Shown: positions 1 to 5,387 of the stretch, in pieces
How positions within the stretch are numbered: position 1 is the stretch's first letter
Layout: each line of letters begins with the position of its first letter
From: Nitrospirota bacterium
Lineage (GTDB): Bacteria > Nitrospirota > Nitrospiria > JACQBZ01
Direction: 5' to 3'
DNA: 5,387 nucleotides
NCBI GenBank assembly: GCA_016198945.1
Contig: JACQHO010000007.1
Coordinates: 1 to 5,387, forward strand
Notes under the pieces: model-generated
What the model saw: only the letters and a program-made list of their open reading frames with translations
What the model was told of the DNA's origin: nothing
Database searches by the model: none
Translations under genes and position numbers: made by a program

Positions 1-1085
1 CCAACGGCCGGACGGATATCTTTGTCCACGACCTCCGCGACCGCGTCACGGTCCGGGTCAGCGTCGCGGACGACGGGACCGAGGGCAACCACGACAGCGG
101 AAGTCCGACGATCAGCCGCTCCGGGCGGCATGTCGTCTTCGAATCGGCCGCCTCCAACCTGGTCCCCGGCGACACCAACGGACAGCCGGATATTTTCTTG
201 TACGATCTCGAGACGCGCCGGATCCGCCGGGTCAGCCTCGATTCGGCCGGCCGTCAGGCGAACGGGGACAGTTTTGACCCCTGGGTCAGCGCCGACGGCT
301 CGGCGGTCGTCTTCGCGTCGGACGCCGACAACCTGGTTCCGGACGACACGAACCGGAAGATGGATGTTTTTCTGCGCGACCTGAAGACGGGGAAGACGGT
401 CCGGATCAGCCTCACGCCCGAAGGGGGTCAGCGGCAGGGCGACAGCTACAGCCCCTCGATCAGCGACGACGGCCGGGTCGTGACCTACACCGCGCTGAAT
501 GCGGGCCCCGCGCAGTACGACCTGCGGAACAAGGCGGATGTTTTCTGGCATGACCTTAAAACCGGAAAGACGTTCCCGGCCAGCGTGGCTTCGGACGGCC
601 GGTACGGGGACCATCACAGCAAGGCCTCCTGGATCAGCGGGGACGGCCGCGCCCTCGCGTTCCAGTCCTACGCCGGGAATCTGGTTTCCGACGACACGAA
701 CGGGCGTCCGGACATCTTCCTGCGGGATCTTCCGGGGGCCGTCACGGTGCTGGTCAGCGCGGGGGAAGGCCGCCTGCCGTCCAACGGAGAGAATTTTTTC
801 CCGTCCCTCGACGCGTCCGGCCGGCGGATCGCATTCTATTCCTATGCCACCAATCTGGTGCCGGGCGATGCCAACCGGAAATCGGATGTTTTCGTCTGGG
901 AAGGACCGGCCGGGCGGGTCCGGCGGGTCAGCCTGGGGTTCGGCGGCGACGAAGCGGACGGGGCCAGCTTCAGCCCGGCGATCAGCGGCGACGGCCGCGC
1001 GGTCGTTTTTCTATCGGCGGCGGCGAATCTGGTGCCGGGGGATTCCAACGGCCGTGCGGACGCCTTTGTCGCCCAGCTGCCCTGA
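1..1085 (+). CDS. TolB/PD40-like beta-propeller repeat protein, 3' part (5' end outside window)
   Basis: The reading frame is open from base 3 and ends at TGA 1083-1085, giving 360 visible residues. There is no convincing start in the window: the first apparent one, TTG at 198, lies mid-repeat, and the same repeat pattern continues upstream of it. The protein is built of units of about 58 residues. Each has a segment of the type S-x-D-G-R-x-[VL]-x-F, then N-L-V-P-x-D, then D-x-N-[GR]-x-x-D-[IV]-F-L-x-D-L, then a strand with V-R-I-S. This is the pattern of WD40-like/PD40 (TolB-type) propellers common in secreted or periplasmic proteins. The D-x-N-x-x-x-D spacing resembles a calcium-binding loop, which is inference. 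The specific function is unknown, and any signal peptide or catalytic domain would be outside the window. It converges on rlmN with a 14-bp gap. The fold call is good; no function is claimed. Confidence 0.85.
   Translation, partial: NGRTDIFVHDLRDRVTVRVSVADDGTEGNHDSGSPTISRSGRHVVFESAASNLVPGDTNGQPDIFLYDLETRRIRRVSLDSAGRQANGDSFDPWVSADGSAVVFASDADNLVPDDTNRKMDVFLRDLKTGKTVRISLTPEGGQRQGDSYSPSISDDGRVVTYTALNAGPAQYDLRNKADVFWHDLKTGKTFPASVASDGRYGDHHSKASWISGDGRALAFQSYAGNLVSDDTNGRPDIFLRDLPGAVTVLVSAGEGRLPSNGENFFPSLDASGRRIAFYSYATNLVPGDANRKSDVFVWEGPAGRVRRVSLGFGGDEADGASFSPAISGDGRAVVFLSAAANLVPGDSNGRADAFVAQLP
3..1085 (+). repeat. Tandem ~174-bp (58-codon) coding repeats, propeller blades
   Basis: The Asn codon that opens the N-L-V motif, or its equivalent, starts at 156, 330, 498, 678, 852 and 1026. 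The tail of one more copy lies at the left edge. Spacings are 174, 168, 180, 174 and 174 bp. The unit at 498 is degenerate: N-L-V-P-G-D is replaced and the acidic loop reads D-L-R-N-K-A-D. The copies are diverged in DNA sequence, so this is an old protein-level repeat rather than a recent DNA duplication. Confidence 0.8.
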
Positions 1086-1089
1086 CCGC

Positions 1090-1114
1090 TCCGTCCGGCT
1101 CAGGACCGGACGGA
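1090..1114. terminator. Candidate bidirectional hairpin between convergent genes
   Basis: TCCGTCCGG (1090-1098) and CCGGACGGA (1106-1114) form a perfect 9-bp stem with a 7-nt loop. The hairpin starts 5 nt after the propeller gene stop and includes the rlmN stop codon in its loop. Neither strand has a T-tract after the stem, so it is not a classical intrinsic terminator. It may slow polymerase or protect the 3' ends of both transcripts. The site is assigned from position and symmetry only. Confidence 0.45.
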
Positions 1115-2206
1115 TTCGATGAGCGTCGGCCGGTCCTCGGTCGCCGTCCGGAGCTGGCCGCAGGCGGCCAGGATGTCGCGGCCGCGGCTTTTGCGGATGA
1201 ATGCGGTGAGACCTCCTTCGATCAGAATTTTTTGAAATCGCAACACGGTTTCTTCCCCGGGCCGGCTGAAGGGCGCTCCGGGATAGTCGTTAAACGGGAT
1301 CAGGTTCACCTTGCAGGGGATGCCCTTGACCAGCCGAAGAAGCCGCCGCGCGTCCTCCTCCGAGTCGTTCACGCCCTTTAAAAGGACGTACTCGAAAAAA
1401 ATCCGGCGCCGCGGCGGGAGAGGATAGTTCCGGCAGGCCCGAAGCAGCGTTTCGAGAGGAAACTGCCGGTTGATCACCGGCATGATCCGATCGCGCACGG
1501 CGTTGGTCGTCGCATTGAGCGAGACGGCCAGGTTCACGTTCAAGCCGCTCTCGCCGAACTTTTTGATCTGGGGGACGAGGCCGGAGGTCGAAAGCGTGAT
1601 CCTTCGCGGAGCGAGCCCGACCATCTTGGGATGGGTCAGGCGGCGCAGCGCTTCCGTGACTTCCCGGTAATTGGCCAGCGGCTCGCCCATGCCCATGAGG
1701 ACGACATTGGTCAGTAGGGAGGCCCGGCCGGTCGTCCTCTCCGGCAAATCCTGTTTCACTTCCGACTCCATATCGCGTTGCACCCAGAGCACCTGATCCA
1801 CGATCTCGTGGGCCTTGAGGTTCCGGACCAGGCCCATCGTTCCGGTGAGACAGAACGTGCAGTCCAGCGTGCAGCCGACCTGGGTCGAGATGCAGAGGGT
1901 GTTGCGATCCTCCTCCGGGATCAGGACCGACTCGATCTCCTGGCCGTCCGACAACCGGAACAGGAATTTCTGCGTCCCGTCGGCGGACTGTTGCCGCAGC
2001 CCCGGTTCGATTTCGCCCAGGACGGCGCGGCTCTCAAGAAGCGCCCGATCCGACTTCGACAGGTTGGTCATTTCATCGATCCGGGAGATCCTTTTCTGAT
2101 AAATCCAGTCCCGGACCTGTTGGGCCCGATACTTCGGCCAGCCCAAATCCTTCACGAAGACGTCGAACGCCTCGAACGAAAGCTGTTTTAAGATTACCTT
2201 TTCCAT
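1100..2206 (-). CDS. rlmN: 23S rRNA (adenine2503-C2)/tRNA (adenine37-C2)-methyltransferase RlmN
   Basis: This radical SAM enzyme methylates C2 of A2503 in 23S rRNA; in E. coli the homologue also methylates A37 of some tRNAs. The product has 368 residues, close to the usual 350-390. The [4Fe-4S] ligands are C112, C116 and C119 in the C-x3-C-x2-C motif. C105, seven residues before the first ligand, matches E. coli C118, and C349 in A-A-C-G-Q-L matches the methyl-carrying E. coli C355. The SAM-site motif M-G-M-G-E-P-L-A-N is at 171-179. All key residues are present, so it should be active. The ATG at 2206 was chosen because homology to the RlmN N-terminus begins there; the longer open frame up to 2410 would run into the divergent gene. 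No Shine-Dalgarno sequence precedes this ATG, but a possible promoter ends 6 nt upstream, so the mRNA may be leaderless. It converges on the propeller gene. Confidence 0.97.
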   Translation of the reverse strand: MEKVILKQLSFEAFDVFVKDLGWPKYRAQQVRDWIYQKRISRIDEMTNLSKSDRALLESRAVLGEIEPGLRQQSADGTQKFLFRLSDGQEIESVLIPEEDRNTLCISTQVGCTLDCTFCLTGTMGLVRNLKAHEIVDQVLWVQRDMESEVKQDLPERTTGRASLLTNVVLMGMGEPLANYREVTEALRRLTHPKMVGLAPRRITLSTSGLVPQIKKFGESGLNVNLAVSLNATTNAVRDRIMPVINRQFPLETLLRACRNYPLPPRRRIFFEYVLLKGVNDSEEDARRLLRLVKGIPCKVNLIPFNDYPGAPFSRPGEETVLRFQKILIEGGLTAFIRKSRGRDILAACGQLRTATEDRPTLIESVRS

Positions 2207-2212
2207 GGGGAT

Positions 2213-2241
2213 AATGTAACACAGTCCCGGAGAGCGAACAA
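2213..2241 (-). promoter_or_regulatory. Candidate rlmN promoter (leaderless spacing)
   Basis: Read on the - strand, TTGTTC (2241-2236), a 17-bp spacer and TACATT (2218-2213), with TGT immediately before it, give an extended -10 type sigma-70 promoter. The -35 is weak (3/6) and the -10 matches 4/6. Only 6 nt separate the -10 from the rlmN ATG, which puts the predicted start of transcription at the start codon. The match to the stronger promoter opposite (same CTGTGTTA element) supports it. Confidence 0.5.
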
Positions 2242-2271
2242 GGCGTCTTGATCTTGACGCGGCCTGTGTTA
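2217..2271. repeat. Inverted repeat TAACACAG / CTGTGTTA overlapping both divergent -10 elements
   Basis: A perfect 8-bp inverted repeat lies at 2217-2224 and 2264-2271, with 39 bp between the arms. Each arm covers the extended -10 start of one of the two divergent promoters. It may be only the shared promoter element in opposite orientation, or it may be a pair of operator half-sites. No regulator can be named. Confidence 0.6.
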
Positions 2272-2275
2272 TAAT
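2248..2275 (+). promoter_or_regulatory. Promoter of the lytic transglycosylase gene (leaderless spacing)
   Basis: TTGATC (2248-2253), a 16-bp spacer and a perfect TATAAT (2270-2275) preceded by TGT form a strong extended -10 sigma-70 promoter. The ATG at 2283 follows after only 7 nt, so transcription should begin at or within a base or two of the start codon. A second TTGAC at 2254 is only 10 bp from the -10 and is too close to act as its -35. Confidence 0.75.
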
Positions 2276-2282
2276 CGAAGGC

Positions 2283-4634
2283 ATGAAACCAAAACCGTGT
2301 TGCCGATGGATTGCGACGGGGATCGCGCTGATCGTCAGCGTCGGCCTGCTCGCGGGCTGCGCTTCGAAGCGGCCGCTGACCCTTCCGACGACGCCTCCGT
2401 CGGAGCGCAATGAGAATCCCGGCCTGGACCGGCCGTCCGATCGGCCTGAAAAGCGGTCCGCCCTGCCGGGCGACTGCTCCTCGGCCGAGGACTGTTTTAA
2501 TGGGGCGCTGCAGTTTGCGGAAGACGGGGATCGGACGAATGCCGCGGGCTTGCTGAAATCCTTGCGGGAGCGATATCCCGACAGCCCGTCGGCGAAGCGG
2601 GCTGGATTCCTGCTCGGTCAATGGGCCGCCGAAACCGGCGCCTTGGAAGCGGATGACCTTTTATCCCTGGCCATGGCTAAAATCCCCGCGCTTGAAGAGT
2701 ACGGGCTGTTTTACCTGGCCGGCGGACAGTCCAAGCGGGGTCAGTTTCAGGAAGCGGTCCGTACGTATGACCGGCTTCTACGGAAATATCCGGACAGTGT
2801 CTTAATCGCGCAGGCCGCCTATCAAAGAGCGGCGGCGCTGGATCAATCCGGCGATTGTCGGGCCGCCCTGACCGAATGGAACGGATTTGCGGCCCGATTT
2901 CCAAGGGAAGCCGGCGCGAGCGGGGCCCTGCTCCGGCTGGCCGACTGCGCCGTCAGACTTCAAAATTCCGCCCGGGCGGTCGGGGCCCTCCAGCAGGTCT
3001 GGTTTTATTATGCGGACAGGCCCGAGGCGAAGGAGGCCCAAAAGAGGCTTGCGCAGCTCGGCGCCTCGGGCGTCTTGATTCCGGAACCGTCTCTTGAGGC
3101 GCGGACCCAGCGGGGCCGGACGCTTTTTGACGCCGCGCGCTATGAAGAGGCCGCGGCCGAATTCAAGGCCGTGCTGGCCGCCGGCAATGGGACGAACCGC
3201 GACGATGTCATACAAAAACTGAGCGAGGCGCTCATCCAGTTGAAACAATATGACCAGGCCAAACCGTTATTATCGGATCTGGCGGGCCGGACCGGCCGTC
3301 CGGATCTTTTGACCAACGCTCTTTTTTGGCAGGGGCGTCTGGCGATCCGCCAGGGCGAGGAAGGCCGGGTTCTTCAGGCGGAGCGCCAGCTGGCCGAGCG
3401 GTTTCCGATCAGCCCCGAGCGGGCAAAGCTGCTGTTCATGATCGGCGATTTTTACGAAGGCCGGAATCAGACGGAGCCGGCGATTAAAACGTATCAACGG
3501 GTGATTGCGGAAGCGCCGGCCGATCCGTCCGCCGAGGATGCCGTCTGGCGGCTCGGCTGGATCGCCTACAAAGGCCGGCGGTACGCTGAGGCGATCGCGA
3601 TGTTTGAGGACCATCTGAAACGGCGCCCGGCCAGCGTGCTCGGAGGGCAGTTCGGATACTGGATTGGGCGGAGCGCCGAGGCGATGGATCAGCCCCTCAA
3701 GGCGGCCCGGGCCTACCGGGAGGTCTGCCGGAAGTTTTTGAGGACGTTTTATTGCCACCAAGCCGCGGCCCGACTGGCCCGGATCAACGACCCGGGGATC
3801 AAAGACGCGGAGGCCGTTTCCAAAATGGAAAACGGGGGGCCGGTCAGGCTCCCCGCGATCGGATCCGACACGGCCGCCGGCGCGGCCTTGACGCGCGATC
3901 GTCACTATTTGATCGCGCTGGAGTTGATGGCAATGCGTTTAAAACCGGAGGCGGCGGGCGAACTCGGATATTTGACGGATCGGTATGCGACCGACAAGGC
4001 GACGGTCCTGATGCTGGCCGAGCTTCATTATGCGACAGGCGATTATCACCGGAGCCTTCGCCTCCTGCGGCTTTATTTTCTGGATGTCCTGGAGAAGGGC
4101 GGGGATGACATTCCGAAACGGTTTTGGGAGCAGGCCTACCCGTATCAGTTTTTGGAATGGGTGAAGCGGCAGACCCCGCCGCCGGCAGACCCGTATCTCA
4201 TTGCGGCCGTGACCCGCGAGGAGAGCGCGTTTGATTCCAAGGCCGTCTCGAAAGTCGGGGCCCTGGGGCTGATGCAGCTGATGCCCTATACGGGGGAATG
4301 GGTGGCCAAGCGGGTCGGACTGAAATCGTTCAGCCCGGATCTTCTACTGGACGAGGCCGTGAACGTCCGGCTGGGGGCCTGGTATCTCCAGCATCTGATC
4401 GAGCAATTCAACGGGAATGTCGTTCTGGCCGTGGCCAGTTACAACGCCGGACCGGAGGCGGTCGGCAGATGGGCCGAGCGGGGCGTGGGAGACCTGGACG
4501 AATTCATCGAGTCGATCCCCTTCAACGAGACCCGGTATTTTACCAAAAAAGTGATTCGAAGCTACAACGAATACCGCCGCATCGCCGGAGAAAATTCCAT
4601 CCAGTATCTGACCGGGCTTCAGGTTTCGCCTTGA
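2283..4634 (+). CDS. TPR-containing SLT (Slt70-like) soluble-type lytic transglycosylase, lipoprotein
   Basis: The enzyme is predicted to cleave the MurNAc-GlcNAc bond of peptidoglycan with formation of 1,6-anhydroMurNAc. The 783-residue product starts with a lipoprotein signal: basic n-region, hydrophobic 11-22 and lipobox L-A-G-C with C26 as the lipidated residue. Residue +2 is Ala, which in the E. coli rule permits outer-membrane sorting. A Ser/Pro-rich linker (about 30-65) follows, then TPR-like helical repeats to about 500 and more helices at 540-600, the superhelical part of Slt proteins. The catalytic SLT domain (about 635-765) has the family motifs: E647 in R-E-E-S-A-F (equivalent to Slt70 E478), G-L-M-Q-L-M-P at 662-668, S-Y-N-A-G-P at 719-724 and I-P-F-N-E-T-R-Y-F at 745-753. 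It is longer than E. coli Slt70 (645 aa). The ATG at 2283 is the only start that keeps the whole signal peptide; no usable Shine-Dalgarno sequence fits before it. Confidence 0.93.
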   Translation: MKPKPCCRWIATGIALIVSVGLLAGCASKRPLTLPTTPPSERNENPGLDRPSDRPEKRSALPGDCSSAEDCFNGALQFAEDGDRTNAAGLLKSLRERYPDSPSAKRAGFLLGQWAAETGALEADDLLSLAMAKIPALEEYGLFYLAGGQSKRGQFQEAVRTYDRLLRKYPDSVLIAQAAYQRAAALDQSGDCRAALTEWNGFAARFPREAGASGALLRLADCAVRLQNSARAVGALQQVWFYYADRPEAKEAQKRLAQLGASGVLIPEPSLEARTQRGRTLFDAARYEEAAAEFKAVLAAGNGTNRDDVIQKLSEALIQLKQYDQAKPLLSDLAGRTGRPDLLTNALFWQGRLAIRQGEEGRVLQAERQLAERFPISPERAKLLFMIGDFYEGRNQTEPAIKTYQRVIAEAPADPSAEDAVWRLGWIAYKGRRYAEAIAMFEDHLKRRPASVLGGQFGYWIGRSAEAMDQPLKAARAYREVCRKFLRTFYCHQAAARLARINDPGIKDAEAVSKMENGGPVRLPAIGSDTAAGAALTRDRHYLIALELMAMRLKPEAAGELGYLTDRYATDKATVLMLAELHYATGDYHRSLRLLRLYFLDVLEKGGDDIPKRFWEQAYPYQFLEWVKRQTPPPADPYLIAAVTREESAFDSKAVSKVGALGLMQLMPYTGEWVAKRVGLKSFSPDLLLDEAVNVRLGAWYLQHLIEQFNGNVVLAVASYNAGPEAVGRWAERGVGDLDEFIESIPFNETRYFTKKVIRSYNEYRRIAGENSIQYLTGLQVSP

Positions 4635-4659
4635 CAACCGGGCGGGAAGACGTTATAGT
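4631..4659 (+). promoter_or_regulatory. Sigma-70 promoter of the zapB-zapA operon
   Basis: TTGACA (4631-4636, 6/6) and TATAGT (4654-4659, 5/6) are separated by 17 bp, close to an ideal housekeeping promoter. The -35 overlaps the stop codon of the transglycosylase gene (TGA 4632-4634). Transcription should begin near 4666, leaving a leader of about 157 nt before the zapB-like start codon. Confidence 0.8.
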
Positions 4660-4670
4660 TCTTCCGATTT

Positions 4671-4699
4671 TGAGGAGCTGCGATCGTGATCTCTCCTCA
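4671..4699 (+). promoter_or_regulatory. Leader hairpin enclosing a Shine-Dalgarno-like GAGGAG
   Basis: TGAGGAG (4671-4677) is perfectly complementary to CTCCTCA (4693-4699), giving a 7-bp stem with a 15-nt loop. It lies a few bases after the predicted transcription start. The 5' arm contains GAGGAG, placed 8 nt before GTG 4686, so the hairpin could hide a ribosome-binding site. It could also act only as a stabilising 5' stem. Confidence 0.4.
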
Positions 4700-4728
4700 T
4701 GAGTTTGCCGGTCCTCCGTCTCTTCCTT

Positions 4729-4770
4729 CCCGGGCGGTTTCTCCGCCATCGGGCCTATCCCGTCTTTTTC
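4729..4770 (+). terminator. Competing hairpins with a T-tract: terminator or attenuator in the zapB leader
   Basis: CCCG-GGCGG (4729-4737) pairs with CCGCC (4743-4747) and, past a 2-nt bulge, with CGGG (4750-4753), making a 9-bp stem. The same CGGG can instead pair with CCCG (4759-4762), directly followed by TCTTTTT (4763-4769). The second stem is only 4 bp, so it is weak as a terminator on its own. It may end transglycosylase transcripts, attenuate zapBA, or be fortuitous in GC-rich DNA. Confidence 0.35.
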
Positions 4771-4809
4771 GATTGAAGCCAGGTCGCCCTTGTCGGCCGG
4801 GACGCATGC

Positions 4810-4814
4810 AAGGA
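4810..4814 (+). promoter_or_regulatory. Ribosome-binding site of the zapB-like gene
   Basis: AAGGA ends 8 nt before ATG 4823. It supports this ATG over the in-frame TTG at 4790, which has no such sequence before it. Confidence 0.65.
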
Positions 4815-4822
4815 CGGTCCTC

Positions 4823-5104
4823 ATGCCGATAGATCAATTGTCGTTGCTGGAAAAACGGGTGAACCAAATCCTGGAGCTGGTGAAACGATTGAAGCAGGAC
4901 AACGCCTTTTTGGAGCAGAAGGTCAAGACGATCGGGCAGCGTCTGACCCAGCGGGAACGCGACCGGCTGCGCTGGAACCATGACCGGGTCCGGCTGCGCT
5001 CCAAGGTGGAACGGATCCTGTCCGAAATGCAGACCTTGCCTGCGCGCCTTCATTTGACGGAAGAACGGCAGGGCGCAAGGGCCGGAAAGCGGGGGGAGAC
5101 GTGA
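4823..5104 (+). CDS. zapB: ZapB-like cell-division coiled-coil protein
   Basis: This small 93-residue protein is predicted to be almost entirely helical. Hydrophobic residues at heptad positions run from about L6 to L72 (L6, L9, V13, I16, L20, L23, L30, V34, I37, L41). A charged segment R-W-N-H-D-R-V-R-L-R follows at 50-59, typical of the ZapB/DUF904-type proteins encoded next to zapA. In E. coli, ZapB is a cytoplasmic coiled coil that joins the Z-ring through ZapA and helps cross-link FtsZ filaments. The basic C-terminal tail (about 80-93) is not conserved in my recollection. The ATG was chosen for its AAGGA and because the family starts just before the coiled coil. The TGA overlaps the zapA GTG (GTGA), so translation is probably coupled. 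Coiled coils match many families, so the name rests largely on the neighbour. Confidence 0.75.
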   Translation: MPIDQLSLLEKRVNQILELVKRLKQDNAFLEQKVKTIGQRLTQRERDRLRWNHDRVRLRSKVERILSEMQTLPARLHLTEERQGARAGKRGET

Positions 5105-5387
5105 AAAAACAGATCGAGGTCGAGATCTACGGCCAGAAGTACACGATCGCCGGGGAGGCGGATGAAGCGTACGTGAACAAACTGGCGCGGTATGTGGACG
5201 GAAAGATGCGCGAACTGGCCAAAACCGGGAAGGATCTGCCCACGACCAAGCTGGCCCTTCTGGCGGCCGTCAATATCACCCATGAGTTGTTTGAGCTTCG
5301 GAAGGACAAGCAGGCCAAAGAGAGTTTGATCGAGAAGAAGACCAAGGATTTAATCGAGAACATCGAAGAGCAGTTCGGGGATATGAA
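5101..5387 (+). CDS. zapA: Cell division protein ZapA, 5' part (3' end outside window)
   Basis: ZapA is a cytoplasmic FtsZ-binding protein that promotes bundling of FtsZ filaments at the division site. The window shows 95 residues plus two bases with no stop; complete ZapA proteins are usually about 90-130 residues, so most of it is here. The N-terminal globular part carries the family pattern: V-E-I-Y-G-Q-K-Y-T-I-A-G at 7-18, then Y-V-N-K-L-A-R-Y-V-D-G-K-M at 24-36. The helix L-A-L-L-A-A-V-N-I-T-H-E-L at 51-63 leads into the dimerising coiled coil (about 64-95). The GTG start at 5101 overlaps the preceding TGA and has a G-rich Shine-Dalgarno sequence (GGGGGAG, 5092-5098) just before it. It is co-transcribed with the zapB-like gene from the promoter at 4631. 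Confidence 0.93.
   Translation, partial: MKKQIEVEIYGQKYTIAGEADEAYVNKLARYVDGKMRELAKTGKDLPTTKLALLAAVNITHELFELRKDKQAKESLIEKKTKDLIENIEEQFGDM

Larger units (their letters stand above)
4686..4832 (+). other. Possible leader ORF upstream of and overlapping the zapB-like start
   Basis: GTG at 4686 follows GAGGAG (4672-4677) with 8-nt spacing and opens a 48-codon frame ending at TAG 4830-4832, ten bases inside the zapB-like start region at 4823. The predicted peptide is rich in Pro, Ser and Arg and resembles no family I recognise. If translated, it would couple its termination to initiation at ATG 4823. A shorter ORF from ATG 4699 to TGA 4776 lacks a ribosome-binding site. Evidence is spacing and overlap only. 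Confidence 0.2.

Noticed and set aside
198..1085. TTG at 198 as the start of the propeller gene
   Set aside because: The frame is open to the left edge and the same repeat motif (D-I-F-V-x-D-L) is already present at the window start, so the gene begins further left.
499..1122. Long alternative-frame ORFs antisense to or shifted within the propeller, rlmN and transglycosylase genes
   Set aside because: Their products are Arg/Pro/Ser-rich low-complexity translations expected from GC-rich coding DNA in wrong frames, with no recognisable domains.
2254..2259. TTGACG as the -35 of the transglycosylase promoter
   Set aside because: It is only 10 bp from the TATAAT; TTGATC at 2248 has a workable 16-bp spacer.
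2207..2410. N-terminal extension of rlmN up to 2410
   Set aside because: It would overlap the divergent transglycosylase start and its promoter, the extra residues resemble no RlmN N-terminus, and family similarity begins at the ATG at 2206.
4790..4822. TTG at 4790 as the zapB-like start
   Set aside because: It has no ribosome-binding site and adds residues not typical of the family; ATG 4823 has AAGGA at good spacing.
4709..4822. Direct repeat CGGTCCTC (4709-4716 and 4815-4822) and a possible 5-bp pairing of GTCCT with the zapB ribosome-binding region
   Set aside because: Eight bases and five pairs are within chance for a GC-rich pyrimidine-rich leader; there is not enough to call a switch from this alone.
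1..5387. Defence system, mobile element, CRISPR array or biosynthetic cluster
   Set aside because: No transposase, integrase, repeat-spacer array, tRNA or toxin-antitoxin-like gene is visible; the identifiable genes are housekeeping or envelope functions.

Overview
This is a GC-rich (roughly 60%) bacterial chromosome segment with tight gene packing. It carries an SLT lytic transglycosylase with a lipoprotein signal, an rlmN gene and a zapB-like/zapA division pair. The lipobox and the ZapB/ZapA pair point to a diderm (Gram-negative) bacterium. The protein styles would fit a deep-branching lineage such as Nitrospirota, Methylomirabilota or a deltaproteobacterial group. That placement is a weak inference; nothing in the window fixes the taxon.

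Layout from left to right: (1) The 3' end of a + strand gene for a tandem-repeat, TolB/PD40-like beta-propeller protein, open through the left edge and stopping at 1085. (2) A 14-bp convergent gap with a 9-bp hairpin that may serve both converging transcripts. (3) rlmN on the - strand, 2206 down to 1100. (4) A 76-bp divergent intergenic region with back-to-back promoters. Each has an extended -10 inside one arm of a perfect inverted repeat (CTGTGTTA), and each -10 ends 6-7 nt before its start codon, so both genes look leaderless. (5) A 783-aa TPR-SLT lytic transglycosylase lipoprotein, 2283-4634. (6) A near-consensus sigma-70 promoter whose -35 overlaps the transglycosylase stop codon, then a leader of about 157 nt with competing hairpins and a small possible leader ORF. 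(7) A ZapB-like coiled-coil gene, 4823-5104, overlapping by four bases the start of zapA, which runs off the right edge.

The transglycosylase (cell-wall cleavage) and zapBA (Z-ring assembly) both concern envelope growth and division, but each has its own promoter, so nothing shows co-regulation. rlmN is a housekeeping rRNA/tRNA methyltransferase gene. No mobile element, CRISPR array, tRNA or rRNA is visible. The genes are ordinary. The less usual material is in the control regions: the symmetric leaderless promoter pair at 2207-2282 and the structured zapBA leader at 4660-4822.
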